From CAYLHS01 sp964383535 (GTDB taxonomy: Bacteria > Actinomycetota > Acidimicrobiia > Spongiisociales > UBA4744): a DNA stretch of 35,486 nucleotides. Within the stretch, counting starts at the first letter, position 1. Every line of letters begins with the position of its first letter. The position numbers were made by a program, and so were the translations under genes. Positions 7,736-16,081 of the stretch are shown piece after piece. The notes below the pieces were generated by a model. The model ran no database searches. It had not been told where the DNA came from and worked only from the letters and a program-made list of their open reading frames with translations. Location: assembly GCA_964383535.1 (NCBI GenBank), contig CAYLHS010000013.1:1-35486 (forward strand), read 5' to 3'.

Positions 7736-7767
7736 CTGCCTTACCCGGGGTCGACGACTGGTGCCCC

Positions 7768-7773
7768 TAACCT
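7768..7773 (+). promoter_or_regulatory. -10 box TAACCT of the membrane protein/ABC exporter operon
   Basis: TAACCT ends exactly 7 nt before the GTG at 7781, predicting a leaderless mRNA for the three-gene operon. No Shine-Dalgarno sequence precedes this GTG. Confidence 0.55.
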
Positions 7774-7780
7774 TGCTCCG

Positions 7781-8611
7781 GTGAACCTCGACCGCATCGA
7801 GCATCAGCCCGCGTTCCGATTCGTAAAACGCTTCAGCGCCGCCGAACCGAGCGTGCTCGCAGCGGCAGTCGCCTACAACCTGTTCTTCGCGCTCGTACCG
7901 ATCGCCGCAGTGCTGCTGCTCATCGCGTCGCTGTTCGGCAAGGACGCTGCCGCAACCGAAGCCGCGCTGTCCGGCGTGCTCCCACCGGACATGGCAAGGC
8001 AGATCGCCGAGGTGATCAACGGAGTCGCTCAGGTGCTGCCTTCCAAGACCAGCGCGTTCATCATCATCGGCATCCTCGTCGCCGGCTGGTCCGCCTCTCG
8101 CGGGGTGCTCACGTTGATTCGCGTCCTGCGACAGATCGAAGAGCTCGAGGAAGACCGTCCGTGGTGGAAGGTCAGGCTCGTGTCGATCATGCTCACCATG
8201 GGCGGCGCCGTCGTGTTCGCACTCACGATGCTGCTGATTCCTGTTGGCGGCGTCATTGCCGATCACCTCGAGGTGGCCACCGGTATCAGCGGACTCCACA
8301 GCATGTGGCTGTCGCTCAGAATCCCGATCGCGTCGGCCGGGATTCTCACGTTCTTGTGGTTGTTCTACCGGTATGGGCCCCCGCGCCGCCTCCCGGGGAT
8401 CGCCATGGCCTCTTTGGCGAGCACCGGAGGGATCGTCGGCTTCTCCCTCGCCTTTCAGGTGTTCATCGATTGGCGTGGCGGAGCACCCGGTGCGACATTC
8501 GCCGTCTTCACCCTCGCCGTGTTGCTGCTCTGGCTCTACATCATCGCCTACGTGATCATCCTCGCCGCGTCCGTCTCGGCCGAGATCGCCCGGCGGCGCC
8601 GCCGCAGATGA
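7781..8611 (+). CDS. YihY/BrkB-family integral membrane protein
   Basis: A 276-residue membrane protein with about six hydrophobic segments, at roughly residues 28-50, 88-108, 130-155, 178-198, 210-230 and 238-265. The family signature around LAAAVAYNLFFALVPIAAVLLLIASLFG is clear, and the C-terminus is a short Arg-rich cytosolic tail. The family was once misnamed ribonuclease BN; its biochemical role is unsettled. The stop overlaps the ATG of the next gene by four bases, tying it to the ABC exporter. That pairing may mean it acts with the exporter in envelope lipid or small-molecule export, which is inference. Confidence 0.9.
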   Translation: MNLDRIEHQPAFRFVKRFSAAEPSVLAAAVAYNLFFALVPIAAVLLLIASLFGKDAAATEAALSGVLPPDMARQIAEVINGVAQVLPSKTSAFIIIGILVAGWSASRGVLTLIRVLRQIEELEEDRPWWKVRLVSIMLTMGGAVVFALTMLLIPVGGVIADHLEVATGISGLHSMWLSLRIPIASAGILTFLWLFYRYGPPRRLPGIAMASLASTGGIVGFSLAFQVFIDWRGGAPGATFAVFTLAVLLLWLYIIAYVIILAASVSAEIARRRRRR

Positions 8612-10359
8612 CGCTGCGTGACCCCTCGGTCAAGGCAGGCATGGGGCTGCTGGGCAGGACCCTTCTTCGGTATCGGAAGGCTTCGGCGCTCTCGATCGGG
8701 AGCGCACTGCTGTGGATGTCGATGGTGGCCCTCGTCCCGTACCTGACGAAGCTCGTGGTGGACAGGGCGATCGACGGGACACGATCCGACCTTCTCGTGC
8801 CGCTGTTCTGGCTGATCGTCGCAGTTGGCCTCCTCAAGGCGCTCGGGATCGGCGGCAGACGGTTCTTCGCCTTCAGCCTGGCGTATCGAGCGGAGACCGA
8901 CCTGAGGAACCGGCTGTTCGAACACGTCCAGCGGCTGGCGTTCAGCTTCCACGACAGAGTTCCGACAGGGGAGCTGATGGCGCGCGCCTCCTCCGACCTG
9001 AGACAGGTTCGGATGGTCTTCTCGATGCTGCCGATCACCGTTGCCAACGTCGCGCTGACCGCAATCGTCGTCGTGATGCTCATCGTTCTGGATCCGGTGT
9101 TAGGTGTGATCGCCTCGGTGTCGGTCCCTGCGCTGTTTCTTCTCGCCAACCGCTACGCGAGGCGCATCCTCGGCGTCTCCTGGGAGGTGCAGCAGCGACT
9201 CGCCGATCTGTCGCGTGTCGTGGAGGAGGTGGTCGCAGGCGTGCGGGTCGTCAAATCCTACGGGCGGGAAGATACCGTTGTCGGCCGCCTGTCGACGAGT
9301 GCCGACCGCATCTACTCCCGGACCATGGAGATGCTGCGCCTTCGCTCGATCTATGTGCCGATCTTCGAGCTGATTCCGGCCATCGCAACGGCCGCCGTGC
9401 TGCTGGTTGGAGGGAGCAGGGTGATCGGCGGTTCGATGACGCTGGGCGACTTCGTCGCGTTCACTCAGTACATGGCCGTGCTGATGTTCCCGCTTCGAAT
9501 CACCGGGTGGTTCTTCGCCGAGCTGCCCAGATCCGCGGCCGCCGCATCGAGAGTGATGGAGTTGCTGCGAACCGCACCCGACATCGCCTCACCCGAACAC
9601 CCTGTTCCTCTTCCGGACGGGCCGGGGACACTCAGGCTGGAGCACGTGTCGTTCGCCTACCCGGACGGCTCTTCGGTGCTGCGCGACGTCGATCTGACAA
9701 TCCCCGCGGGTACGTCCGTTGCGCTCGTGGGCTCCACCGGGTCCGGCAAGACCACCTTTGCCTATCTCGTCCCCCGCTTCTACGACCCGGACAACGGCAC
9801 CATCTCCCTCGACGGTGTCGACCTGCGATCTCTCCGGATCGACGACCTTCGCAGCCAGGTCGCCCTGGTGTTCGAGGAGCCTTTTCTCTTCTCGGCGACC
9901 ATTGGAGAGAACATCTCGTTCGGTGCTCCTGAGGCTTCCGATGAGCAGATCCGCTTGGCGGCGCGGCTCTCGCAGGCGCACGAGTTCATCTCACAGCTCT
10001 CGGACGGATACGACACCGTCGTCGGTGAACGCGGCTACAGCCTCAGTGGTGGCCAGCGCCAGCGGATCGCCCTCGCGAGAGCGATCCTCCGCGATCCGAG
10101 GATCCTGATCCTCGACGACGCAACCTCGTCCGTTGACGCCATCACCGAGCGCGAGATTCGAGAGGCGCTCGAAGAGGTGATGGAGGATCGAACGACGATC
10201 ATCATCGCGCACCGCACATCCACCCTGACGCTCGCCGACAATGTGCTGCTGCTGGATTACGGACGGGTCGTCGCGTCGGGTACGCACGAACGACTTCTGG
10301 CCGAGTCCGCCCGCTACCGGCAGGTATTGGCCGAGACGATGGCGGAGCCATCCGCATGA
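8608..10359 (+). CDS. ABC exporter half-transporter with degenerate ATP site
   Basis: A fused transmembrane domain (about residues 1-310) and nucleotide-binding domain, 583 residues, probably one half of a heterodimeric type IV exporter in the cytoplasmic membrane. Walker A GSTGSGKT is at 375-382, signature LSGGQ at 479-483, Walker B ends at Asp503, and the switch His is 535. The residue after Walker B, normally a catalytic Glu, is Asp504. This is the usual mark of the degenerate site in heterodimeric exporters such as TM287/288. The start at 8608 overlaps the preceding stop (ATGA), and the end overlaps the partner start in the same way. The substrate cannot be read from sequence. Confidence 0.93.
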   Translation: MTLRDPSVKAGMGLLGRTLLRYRKASALSIGSALLWMSMVALVPYLTKLVVDRAIDGTRSDLLVPLFWLIVAVGLLKALGIGGRRFFAFSLAYRAETDLRNRLFEHVQRLAFSFHDRVPTGELMARASSDLRQVRMVFSMLPITVANVALTAIVVVMLIVLDPVLGVIASVSVPALFLLANRYARRILGVSWEVQQRLADLSRVVEEVVAGVRVVKSYGREDTVVGRLSTSADRIYSRTMEMLRLRSIYVPIFELIPAIATAAVLLVGGSRVIGGSMTLGDFVAFTQYMAVLMFPLRITGWFFAELPRSAAAASRVMELLRTAPDIASPEHPVPLPDGPGTLRLEHVSFAYPDGSSVLRDVDLTIPAGTSVALVGSTGSGKTTFAYLVPRFYDPDNGTISLDGVDLRSLRIDDLRSQVALVFEEPFLFSATIGENISFGAPEASDEQIRLAARLSQAHEFISQLSDGYDTVVGERGYSLSGGQRQRIALARAILRDPRILILDDATSSVDAITEREIREALEEVMEDRTTIIIAHRTSTLTLADNVLLLDYGRVVASGTHERLLAESARYRQVLAETMAEPSA

Positions 10360-12134
10360 TGTACGCACGCTATGGCGGCGATCACGAGATCGAACGTCCC
10401 CTGCGGCTCATCGGGAGGGCGGCCCGGTACGGCCGTCCCCTCTTGGGCGCCGGGTTGTGGGCACTCGTACTGACAGTGTTCGCGACGCTTGCGAGGCTCG
10501 CCGTTCCACTCGTGCTGCGGAGTGGCATCGACAACGGAGTCACCTCCGGTGACCTCAAAGTCGTCGTTGAAGCAACCGTCGCCTACCTCGCCGTGCTGGT
10601 TGCGCAGTACTTCTCGCAACGGTTCTCGATGTATCAGGTGGCAGCGGTGGGGGAGCGCTACCTCCAAGACATGCGCGTGCGCGTGTTCCGGCACATGATG
10701 AGTCTCGATGTCGCGTTCTTCTCCCGATCGAAGGTCGGGGTCTTGGTGTCTCGGATGACGTCGGACGTTGAGGCGCTCACGGCCTTCGTCGACCAAGGTG
10801 CGATCTCCGTGATCACGAGTGTGTTGATGGTCGTCGGGGTGACCGTGGCCATGTTCTCGATCGATGCGGGACTCGCCTGGACGGTGCTCACCTTGCTACC
10901 CGCCCTCGTCGTCGTCTCCATCGTGTTCCGTACCTACGCGAATCGGGCGTACGAAGCGATCCGAGAGCAGATCGGACGCGTGCTCGGGACACTCCAAGAG
11001 GGAATCTCGGGTGTCAGAGTCGTGCAGGCCTACACGCAAGAGCGGAGGCAGCTCGTCGAGTTCGGGAGGGTGAACCAGAAGTACTTCGAGGCGAACCTCC
11101 AGGCGGCCAGGGCGATCGCCTCGTACTTCCCTTCGGTCGACTTCATCGCCACGGTCGGTACTGCGCTCGTATTGCTATTCGGGGGGCGCCGTGTGCTGGC
11201 GGGTGACCTCAGCTTCGGGTCACTCGTCGCATTCCTCCTGTACCTCGGGTACTTCTTCGATCCCATCGTGCAGCTGTCCAATGTCTACAACCTGCTGCAG
11301 GCGGCGCTCGCCGCCCTGGGCAAGCTGTTCGGCATTCTCGACACCGAGCCGGAGCTCGCAGCTGCAGAGGTGGCGGTGCCGATCCCGAACGACGGGTGCG
11401 GCGAGATCGTCTTCGAGAACGTGACCTTCGGGTACAGCCCGGACCTTCCGGTCTTGCACGACATCGACCTCGCGATCGGATGCGGGGAGCGCGTTGCCGT
11501 CGTTGGGGAGACTGGCGCGGGCAAGTCGACCGTCGCGAAGCTCGCCGTTCGCTTCTATGACCCCACGCAGGGCCGGATCGCACTCGATGGGGTGGATCTC
11601 CGCGACCTCTCTTCGACCGACCTTCGGCGGTCGATCTCGATGGTCCCGCAGGAGGGATTCCTGTTCTCTGGCTCGCTGCGAGACAACCTCTCGTTCGCGA
11701 GGAGTGACATCGGCGACGACGAGCTGTGGCACATCTGCGAGTCGATGGGGATCGGCGAGTGGGTACGGTCGCTTCCCGAGCGGCTCGACACGGATGTTCG
11801 GGAGCGGGGGAGCAGGCTGTCGTCCGGGGAGCGTCAGCTCGTCGCGCTCGCCAGGGCGTTCGTCGCAAACCCTGCGGTGGTGGTGCTCGACGAGGCCACG
11901 TCCAATCTGGACCCTGAGACCGAAGGCATCGTCGAATCGGCGCTCGACCGCCTTCTCCGAGGACGCACTGCGATCGTGATCGCTCATCGTCTGACGACTG
12001 CACGACGGGCGGACCGAATCATCGTCATGGATGGCGGACGGATCGTCGAACAAGGGAGCCACCGAGAGCTGCTCGCTGCCGGCGGGCGCTACGCGTACCT
12101 CAGCGACGTGTGGATTGGAACCCGGGACATATAG
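10356..12134 (+). CDS. ABC exporter half-transporter with canonical catalytic site
   Basis: Partner of the preceding gene, 592 residues, with a transmembrane domain (about 30-330) and a nucleotide-binding domain. Walker A GETGAGKS is at 384-391 and the catalytic Glu513 directly follows Walker B (VLDEATS). The switch His is 544. The signature loop is LSSGE (488-492) rather than LSGGQ. In a head-to-tail heterodimer this variant signature would face the partner Walker A and complete the degenerate site, while the partner LSGGQ completes the site containing Glu513. The start overlaps the upstream stop by four bases. Drug, lipid or peptide export are all possible. Confidence 0.93.
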   Translation: MMYARYGGDHEIERPLRLIGRAARYGRPLLGAGLWALVLTVFATLARLAVPLVLRSGIDNGVTSGDLKVVVEATVAYLAVLVAQYFSQRFSMYQVAAVGERYLQDMRVRVFRHMMSLDVAFFSRSKVGVLVSRMTSDVEALTAFVDQGAISVITSVLMVVGVTVAMFSIDAGLAWTVLTLLPALVVVSIVFRTYANRAYEAIREQIGRVLGTLQEGISGVRVVQAYTQERRQLVEFGRVNQKYFEANLQAARAIASYFPSVDFIATVGTALVLLFGGRRVLAGDLSFGSLVAFLLYLGYFFDPIVQLSNVYNLLQAALAALGKLFGILDTEPELAAAEVAVPIPNDGCGEIVFENVTFGYSPDLPVLHDIDLAIGCGERVAVVGETGAGKSTVAKLAVRFYDPTQGRIALDGVDLRDLSSTDLRRSISMVPQEGFLFSGSLRDNLSFARSDIGDDELWHICESMGIGEWVRSLPERLDTDVRERGSRLSSGERQLVALARAFVANPAVVVLDEATSNLDPETEGIVESALDRLLRGRTAIVIAHRLTTARRADRIIVMDGGRIVEQGSHRELLAAGGRYAYLSDVWIGTRDI

Positions 12135-12149
12135 TGGTCCACTGACCAC
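12134..12149. other. Short palindrome after the exporter operon
   Basis: GTGGTC and GACCAC flank a 4-nt loop immediately after the exporter stop codon. It is short for a terminator and has no T-run. It could be a weak terminator, a 3' stabiliser or an operator for the gene at 12209. Confidence 0.3.
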
Positions 12150-12208
12150 ACACCGTGGCGTAACGTTCCTGGCCCACATGCGACTTGATCTTCGGAAGGA
12201 GCGTGTCC

Positions 12209-12745
12209 ATGAGACTGAAGACGGTTGGGGTCGTAGCCCTCGCCCTGATGATGATCCTGTCGTTCGCCCCGCTGGTGAGCGCCGACGAACCGAGCAGTCC
12301 CGCAGAGCTCACGTCGACGACGATCGCGCAAGGAACCGACACTGGCTTCAGCGTCGCCGATCCCGGCGATGATTACGCGACGAAGCTCGTCGCGTTCGTC
12401 CTCTTCTGGGGTTTCGGCGACCAAGAGACCGGGTGGTGCCCCTCTGAGGCCCCCGCCGTCGACGACCCAGGGGCTTTGGGGACCGAGTGCCTCGACGTGT
12501 CCGGTCCCAACGGCCAAGTGAACCATGGCACGTTCGTATCGGCCTTCGTCCACTGGCTCAAGACCGAGGATGGGATGTCCTTGCTCGATTCGTACGACGG
12601 TCCACGTGGCCGGCTCGTGTCGCAGGCGGCGAAGAGCGGCTTCGGCAAGGGCCCCAAGATCGACGAGGAACCGCCGATGGTTGAGACCGACGACGGTGTG
12701 CCGAAGGGGTGGTCGAATCCCCACAACCCTCATTCGCACCCGTAG
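12209..12745 (+). CDS. Secreted protein of unknown function
   Basis: A 178-residue protein with a clear Sec signal peptide: two early basic residues, a hydrophobic core at about 6-23 and a probable cleavage after Val-Ser-Ala near residue 26. The mature part is acidic, starts with a Ser/Thr-rich stretch and ends in a Pro/His-rich tail. I recognise no domain. The ATG at 12209 is chosen because GGAAGGAG lies 7 nt upstream and the signal peptide starts there; an upstream extension would spoil the signal peptide. A strong hairpin follows the stop, so the gene is probably transcribed alone. Cell-envelope or secreted location is the only firm inference. Confidence 0.8.
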   Translation: MRLKTVGVVALALMMILSFAPLVSADEPSSPAELTSTTIAQGTDTGFSVADPGDDYATKLVAFVLFWGFGDQETGWCPSEAPAVDDPGALGTECLDVSGPNGQVNHGTFVSAFVHWLKTEDGMSLLDSYDGPRGRLVSQAAKSGFGKGPKIDEEPPMVETDDGVPKGWSNPHNPHSHP

Positions 12746-12765
12746 CACACGACGCAATCCTGGTT

Positions 12766-12791
12766 GAGGAGCGGCCGCGAGGCCGCTCCTC
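12766..12791 (+). terminator. Hairpin terminator after the secreted protein gene
   Basis: Perfect 11-bp arms (GAGGAGCGGCC and its complement) around a GCGA tetraloop, 20 bp beyond the stop codon. No T-run follows, which is common in high-GC actinobacteria. It isolates sufB from upstream transcription. Confidence 0.75.
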
Positions 12792-12821
12792 GCATGCCAA
12801 GGTGCAACCGCCGACCCCTGT

Positions 12822-12843
12822 TATTATCACTATCGACGTAGTG
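12822..12843 (+). promoter_or_regulatory. sufB promoter with an inverted repeat over the start site
   Basis: A candidate -10 TATTAT (12822-12827) is directly followed by CACTA-N6-TAGTG (12828-12843). The inverted repeat would span the transcription start near 12834. Its position suits a repressor, plausibly an iron- or Fe-S-sensing one as in other suf operons. The sequence does not match a SufR or IscR site that I know. Confidence 0.45.
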
Positions 12844-12856
12844 GAAAAGGTGCAAC

Positions 12857-14269
12857 ATGGCGACACTCGACATCGATCTCGGTGCCTACTCACTCGGCTG
12901 GCACGACTCTGACGCAGCGACGGTCTTCAAAGCCCGCAAGGGGCTCGACGAAGACGTGATTCGAGAGATGTCGACCATGAAGGGGGAGCCGGATTGGATG
13001 TTGGAGTTTCGTCTCCGTGCCTACCAGCGGTTCCTTCGCAAGCCGGTGCCGACATGGGGGGGCGGTGGCATCCTTCAGGAGATCGACTTCGACGACATGT
13101 ACTACTACGTGAAGCCGTCGGAGGGTACGGTCGAAGACTGGGGGATGGTGCCGGAGGAGATCCAGCGAACCTATGAGAAGCTGGGCATTCCCGAGGCGGA
13201 GCGCAAGTATCTCGCCGGCGTCAGCGCCCAGTACGACTCCGAAGTCGTCTACCACCGGAACCGGGAAGAGCTCGAGGGTCTCGGTGTGTTCTTCTCCGAT
13301 ATGGACACCGCCCTTCGGGAGCATCCCGATCTCGTGCGCGAGTACCTCGGGACGGTGATCCCACCCAACGACAACAAGTTCGCCGCCCTCAACTCCGCTG
13401 TGTGGTCCGGAGGGTCGTTCATCTACGTGCCGCCGGGCGTGCACCTCGAGCAGCCACTCCAGGCGTACTTCCGGATCAACGCGGAGAGCATGGGACAGTT
13501 CGAGCGGACGCTCATCCTCGTCGACGAGGACGCCTTCGTGCACTACGTGGAGGGCTGTTCCGCGCCGATCTACTCGAAGGACTCCCTCCACGCCGCAGTC
13601 GTCGAGATCGTCATCAAGCGAGGCGGCCGGTGCCGGTACACGACCATCCAGAACTGGTCGCACAACGTCTACAACCTGGTCACCAAGCGCGCCGCCGCCT
13701 ACGAGAACGCGACAATGGAGTGGGTCGACGGCAATCTGGGCTCCAGGCTGACCATGAAGTACCCGGCCGTGTGGATGATGGGTGACGGGGCCCACGGAGA
13801 GGTGCTCTCGATCGCCTTCGCAGGTCCGGGTCAGCATCTCGACGCGGGCGCCAAGATGGTGCACGCCGCCTCGAACACCACATCGACGATCACGTCGAAG
13901 TCGATCTCGAAAGGCGGCGGCAGGGCGGGGTATCGCGGTCTCGTGCGGGTAGAACCCGGTGCCGAAGGCACCAAGTCGTTCGTTCGCTGCGATGCACTGA
14001 TCCTCGACGAGGCATCCCGCTCGGACACGTACCCGTACATGGAGATCGAGGAGGCCGACGCCGAGATCGGTCACGAGGCCACCGTCTCCAAAGTGGGCGA
14101 GGACCAGCTCTTCTACCTGATGAGCCGCGGGCTCACCGAGGAGCAGGCCACGTCGATGATCGTCGCGGGGTTCATCGAACCGATCGTCAAAGAGCTCCCG
14201 ATGGAGTACGCCGTCGAGCTGAACCGGTTGATCGAGCTCAACATGGCGGAGGCCGGCGCCGTCGGGTAG
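12857..14269 (+). CDS. sufB: Fe-S cluster assembly scaffold protein SufB
   Basis: Core scaffold subunit of the SufBCD complex on which Fe-S clusters are built from SufS/SufU-derived sulphur. The 470-residue length is normal. Family segments include the N-terminal MYYYVKP region, the beta-helix core, and a C-terminal VRCDALIL segment whose Cys378 corresponds to the conserved cluster-assembly cysteine of E. coli SufB (Cys405). LFYLMSRGLTEEQA is also typical. The ATG at 12857 has AAAAGG a few bases upstream. Unusually, sufB stands alone here: sufD lies 5.1 kb downstream behind opposite-strand genes, and sufS/sufU are about 20 kb away. Confidence 0.96.
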   Translation: MATLDIDLGAYSLGWHDSDAATVFKARKGLDEDVIREMSTMKGEPDWMLEFRLRAYQRFLRKPVPTWGGGGILQEIDFDDMYYYVKPSEGTVEDWGMVPEEIQRTYEKLGIPEAERKYLAGVSAQYDSEVVYHRNREELEGLGVFFSDMDTALREHPDLVREYLGTVIPPNDNKFAALNSAVWSGGSFIYVPPGVHLEQPLQAYFRINAESMGQFERTLILVDEDAFVHYVEGCSAPIYSKDSLHAAVVEIVIKRGGRCRYTTIQNWSHNVYNLVTKRAAAYENATMEWVDGNLGSRLTMKYPAVWMMGDGAHGEVLSIAFAGPGQHLDAGAKMVHAASNTTSTITSKSISKGGGRAGYRGLVRVEPGAEGTKSFVRCDALILDEASRSDTYPYMEIEEADAEIGHEATVSKVGEDQLFYLMSRGLTEEQATSMIVAGFIEPIVKELPMEYAVELNRLIELNMAEAGAVG

Positions 14270-14272
14270 GAG

Positions 14273-14707
14273 CTACTCGATCGCGGCAGTTCGCTCCAGC
14301 GCCGCTGCGATTCCCCCTCGAAGCATTCGACCATATGGATCGTCGCCGAGGACACTGCTCGATTCCTCGGCGAGGAGGTAGTGCTTTCTTGCGAGCGTGG
14401 AGTCCCCCAGATTCTCGTGGCTCTTTCCAAGGTTGAGATACAGAGACGGCAGCAGTCCTTTCGCGAGATCGGGGTCACATACCATGGCCTCATCGAGTGC
14501 CTGCCGATTCCATTCGAGCGTTGCCTCGGCCGTCTCTTGGACCCGAGCGAGATAGTGGGCAGCGACTGCGGCTTCGAAGGGAGTCTGGTGACGATTCCAG
14601 GCTTCCTGATACCGGGATCGTGCCAGATCCATCTCACCTCTTCCTTCGTCTTCCATACCCTGGACACACAGGGCGTTGACGGTGTTCGTCGGATCCATCG
14701 GGTCCAT
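14273..14707 (-). CDS. Small tetratricopeptide-repeat protein
   Basis: A 144-residue helical protein with TPR-like pairs, visible as ARSRYQEAWNRHQTPFEAAVAAHYLA and LPSLYLNLGKSHENLGDSTLARKHY. TPR proteins act as binding scaffolds; no enzyme motif is present. The ATG at 14707 is chosen because GGAGAGGAG precedes it, and the ArsR-type gene ends two bases before it, so both are probably co-transcribed from the ArsR promoter. The pairing suggests the TPR protein belongs to whatever stress or metabolite response the regulator controls. The stop lies 3 bases from the convergent sufB stop. Confidence 0.8.
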   Translation of the reverse strand: MDPMDPTNTVNALCVQGMEDEGRGEMDLARSRYQEAWNRHQTPFEAAVAAHYLARVQETAEATLEWNRQALDEAMVCDPDLAKGLLPSLYLNLGKSHENLGDSTLARKHYLLAEESSSVLGDDPYGRMLRGGIAAALERTAAIE

Positions 14708-14709
14708 GG

Positions 14710-14982
14710 CTACTCCTCTCCACATTCGAATCCGAACCTCCCCAACCACGAAGCAAGCTCTCCTAGTGGCGCCGGGTTCAGCCGGTAGTAGCGAAAGCGG
14801 CCAGCAGAACGAACCAGGACGAGATTCGCGAGACGAAGCGAACGCAGATGCTTGCTCACATTCGTCTGCTCCATCTGGAGCTCCATCACGAGTTCTCCTA
14901 CGGATCGGTCGCTCAGTCGGAGGAGTTCGAGGATTCGGCGCCGCGTGGGGTCTGCGATCGTCGCTATTATATGATCAAGCAC
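14710..14982 (-). CDS. ArsR-family winged-helix repressor
   Basis: A 90-residue regulator consisting of one winged helix-turn-helix. ADPTRRRILELL (about 10-21), QMEQTNVSKHLRSLR as recognition helix (about 36-50) and GRFRYYRL as wing are typical of the ArsR group. I see no CxC or His/Asp metal site, so it may sense something other than metal. The only start is a GTG at 14982. On the minus strand TACGCT ends 7 nt before it, the arrangement of a leaderless mRNA. An ATATGA-N8-TCATAT inverted repeat overlaps the start codon, so autorepression is likely. Confidence 0.85.
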   Translation of the reverse strand: MLDHIIATIADPTRRRILELLRLSDRSVGELVMELQMEQTNVSKHLRSLRLANLVLVRSAGRFRYYRLNPAPLGELASWLGRFGFECGEE

Positions 14983-14995
14983 TCATATGAGCGTA
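14969..14995 (-). promoter_or_regulatory. Leaderless promoter and probable autoregulatory operator of the ArsR gene
   Basis: On the minus strand, -10 box TACGCT (14990-14995) ends 7 nt before the GTG start at 14982. The inverted repeat ATATGA (14969-14974) and TCATAT (14983-14988) straddles the start codon. A bound dimer would block both polymerase and the predicted start site. Confidence 0.5.
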
Positions 14996-15019
14996 GCAGC
15001 ATATGGTGGCGGCGCGTCC

Positions 15020-15799
15020 CTAGAACGTGAAGTGCTTGATGGGCTCGCCCTGCTCGGCGATCTCGGTCATCGCCCTGATCCCCAGGTCGAGGTGGACATC
15101 GGTCCAGTCCCGGGTGACCGCCTGATCGCTCTCCTCGGTCTTGACACCCTCCGGGGTGATCGGGACGTCGGAGACGAGTAGCAGTGCACCTCGCGAGATT
15201 TGGTTGGCGTGCCCCACGATGAACAAGGTGGCCGTTTCCATGTCGATCGCCAGCGCAGTCAGCTCATGGAGGTGCTCGAGGAACGCCTGATCGTGCTCCC
15301 ACACCCTGCGGTTCGTGGTGTACACAACGCCGGTCCGGTATTCGAAACCCTGTTCCATGATCTTGTCCGACACGAATTTGTGCAACTTGAACGAGGGGAG
15401 CGCGGGCACTTCCGGGGGGAAGTAGTCGTTCGAGGTGCCCTCGCCTCGGATGGCGGCGATGGGCAGGATGAAGTGTCCGATCTCGGTGGATTGCTTGAGG
15501 CCGCCGCACTTGCCGAGAAACAGCACGCCTTCTGGTTCGATCGCTATGAGGAGATCCATGATCGTCGCGGCGTTCGAGGTACCGATCCCGAAGTTGACGA
15601 TCGTGAGGCCGTCGCCGTTGGAGGCCGCCTGCATCGGATGGTCCATGCCACGGATCGGTACGCCGAAGCGCTCGGCGAATCGTTCGATGTATGCCTGGAA
15701 GTTCGTGAGCAGGATGTAGTCGCCGAACTCGTCAAGGGCCATCCCCGTGTATCGGGGAAGCCAGTTGCGGGCGATCTCCAGCTTGCTGACCTCGTTCAT
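15020..15799 (-). CDS. amn: AMP nucleosidase, short form
   Basis: Splits AMP into adenine and ribose 5-phosphate in the cytoplasm. The 259-residue protein belongs to the nucleoside phosphorylase superfamily. It matches the short AMP nucleosidase type closely in remembered segments such as NWLPRYTGM, GKCGGLKQSTEIGHFILPIAAIRGEGTSNDYFPP and DMETATLF; the conserved acidic pair in IDMETA is part of the ribose site. It lacks the N-terminal domain of the E. coli enzyme. The ATG overlaps the preceding stop by four bases (ATGA), coupling it to the GlsB-like gene. I know this form best from Bacteroidota and Chlamydiae, so horizontal acquisition is possible. Confidence 0.9.
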   Translation of the reverse strand: MNEVSKLEIARNWLPRYTGMALDEFGDYILLTNFQAYIERFAERFGVPIRGMDHPMQAASNGDGLTIVNFGIGTSNAATIMDLLIAIEPEGVLFLGKCGGLKQSTEIGHFILPIAAIRGEGTSNDYFPPEVPALPSFKLHKFVSDKIMEQGFEYRTGVVYTTNRRVWEHDQAFLEHLHELTALAIDMETATLFIVGHANQISRGALLLVSDVPITPEGVKTEESDQAVTRDWTDVHLDLGIRAMTEIAEQGEPIKHFTF

Positions 15800-16065
15800 C
15801 GCTTGCCAGACAGCAGGTTGAGCACGGCGATGAAGAGCGCGGCGCCGATGATCGCCCAGATCACTGGCAGGCCGGAAGCGGTCGGTCCGAGCGGCAGGGA
15901 GAGTTTCGTCGCGATCCACCACCCGACGAGTGCACCGATGAACCCCAGTGCAATCGAACCGAGGCAGCCGAGCTGACGTCGCCCGGCCAGTCTTGCTCCT
16001 ATGGCCCCGATGATCGATGCGATGAACAGCGCCCACAGCAGGTTGAAGAAGAGCACGCCGAGCAT
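15796..16065 (-). CDS. GlsB/YeaQ/YmgE-family small membrane protein
   Basis: An 89-residue protein with three hydrophobic helices (about 4-25, 33-53, 64-84) and a glycine-rich middle (LGCLGSIALGFIGALVGWWIA), the layout of transglycosylase-associated/GlsB proteins linked to envelope stress. The molecular function is unknown. It ends in an ATGA overlap with amn. It starts about 16 bp after the sigma factor stop on the same strand, so sigma factor, this gene and amn may form one transcript. Confidence 0.8.
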   Translation of the reverse strand: MLGVLFFNLLWALFIASIIGAIGARLAGRRQLGCLGSIALGFIGALVGWWIATKLSLPLGPTASGLPVIWAIIGAALFIAVLNLLSGKR

Positions 16066-16081
16066 GAACGCATTGTAGGGA

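Noticed and set aside
12890..14074. Long minus-strand open frame opposite sufB
   Set aside because: Antisense to an unmistakable SufB; no motifs of its own.
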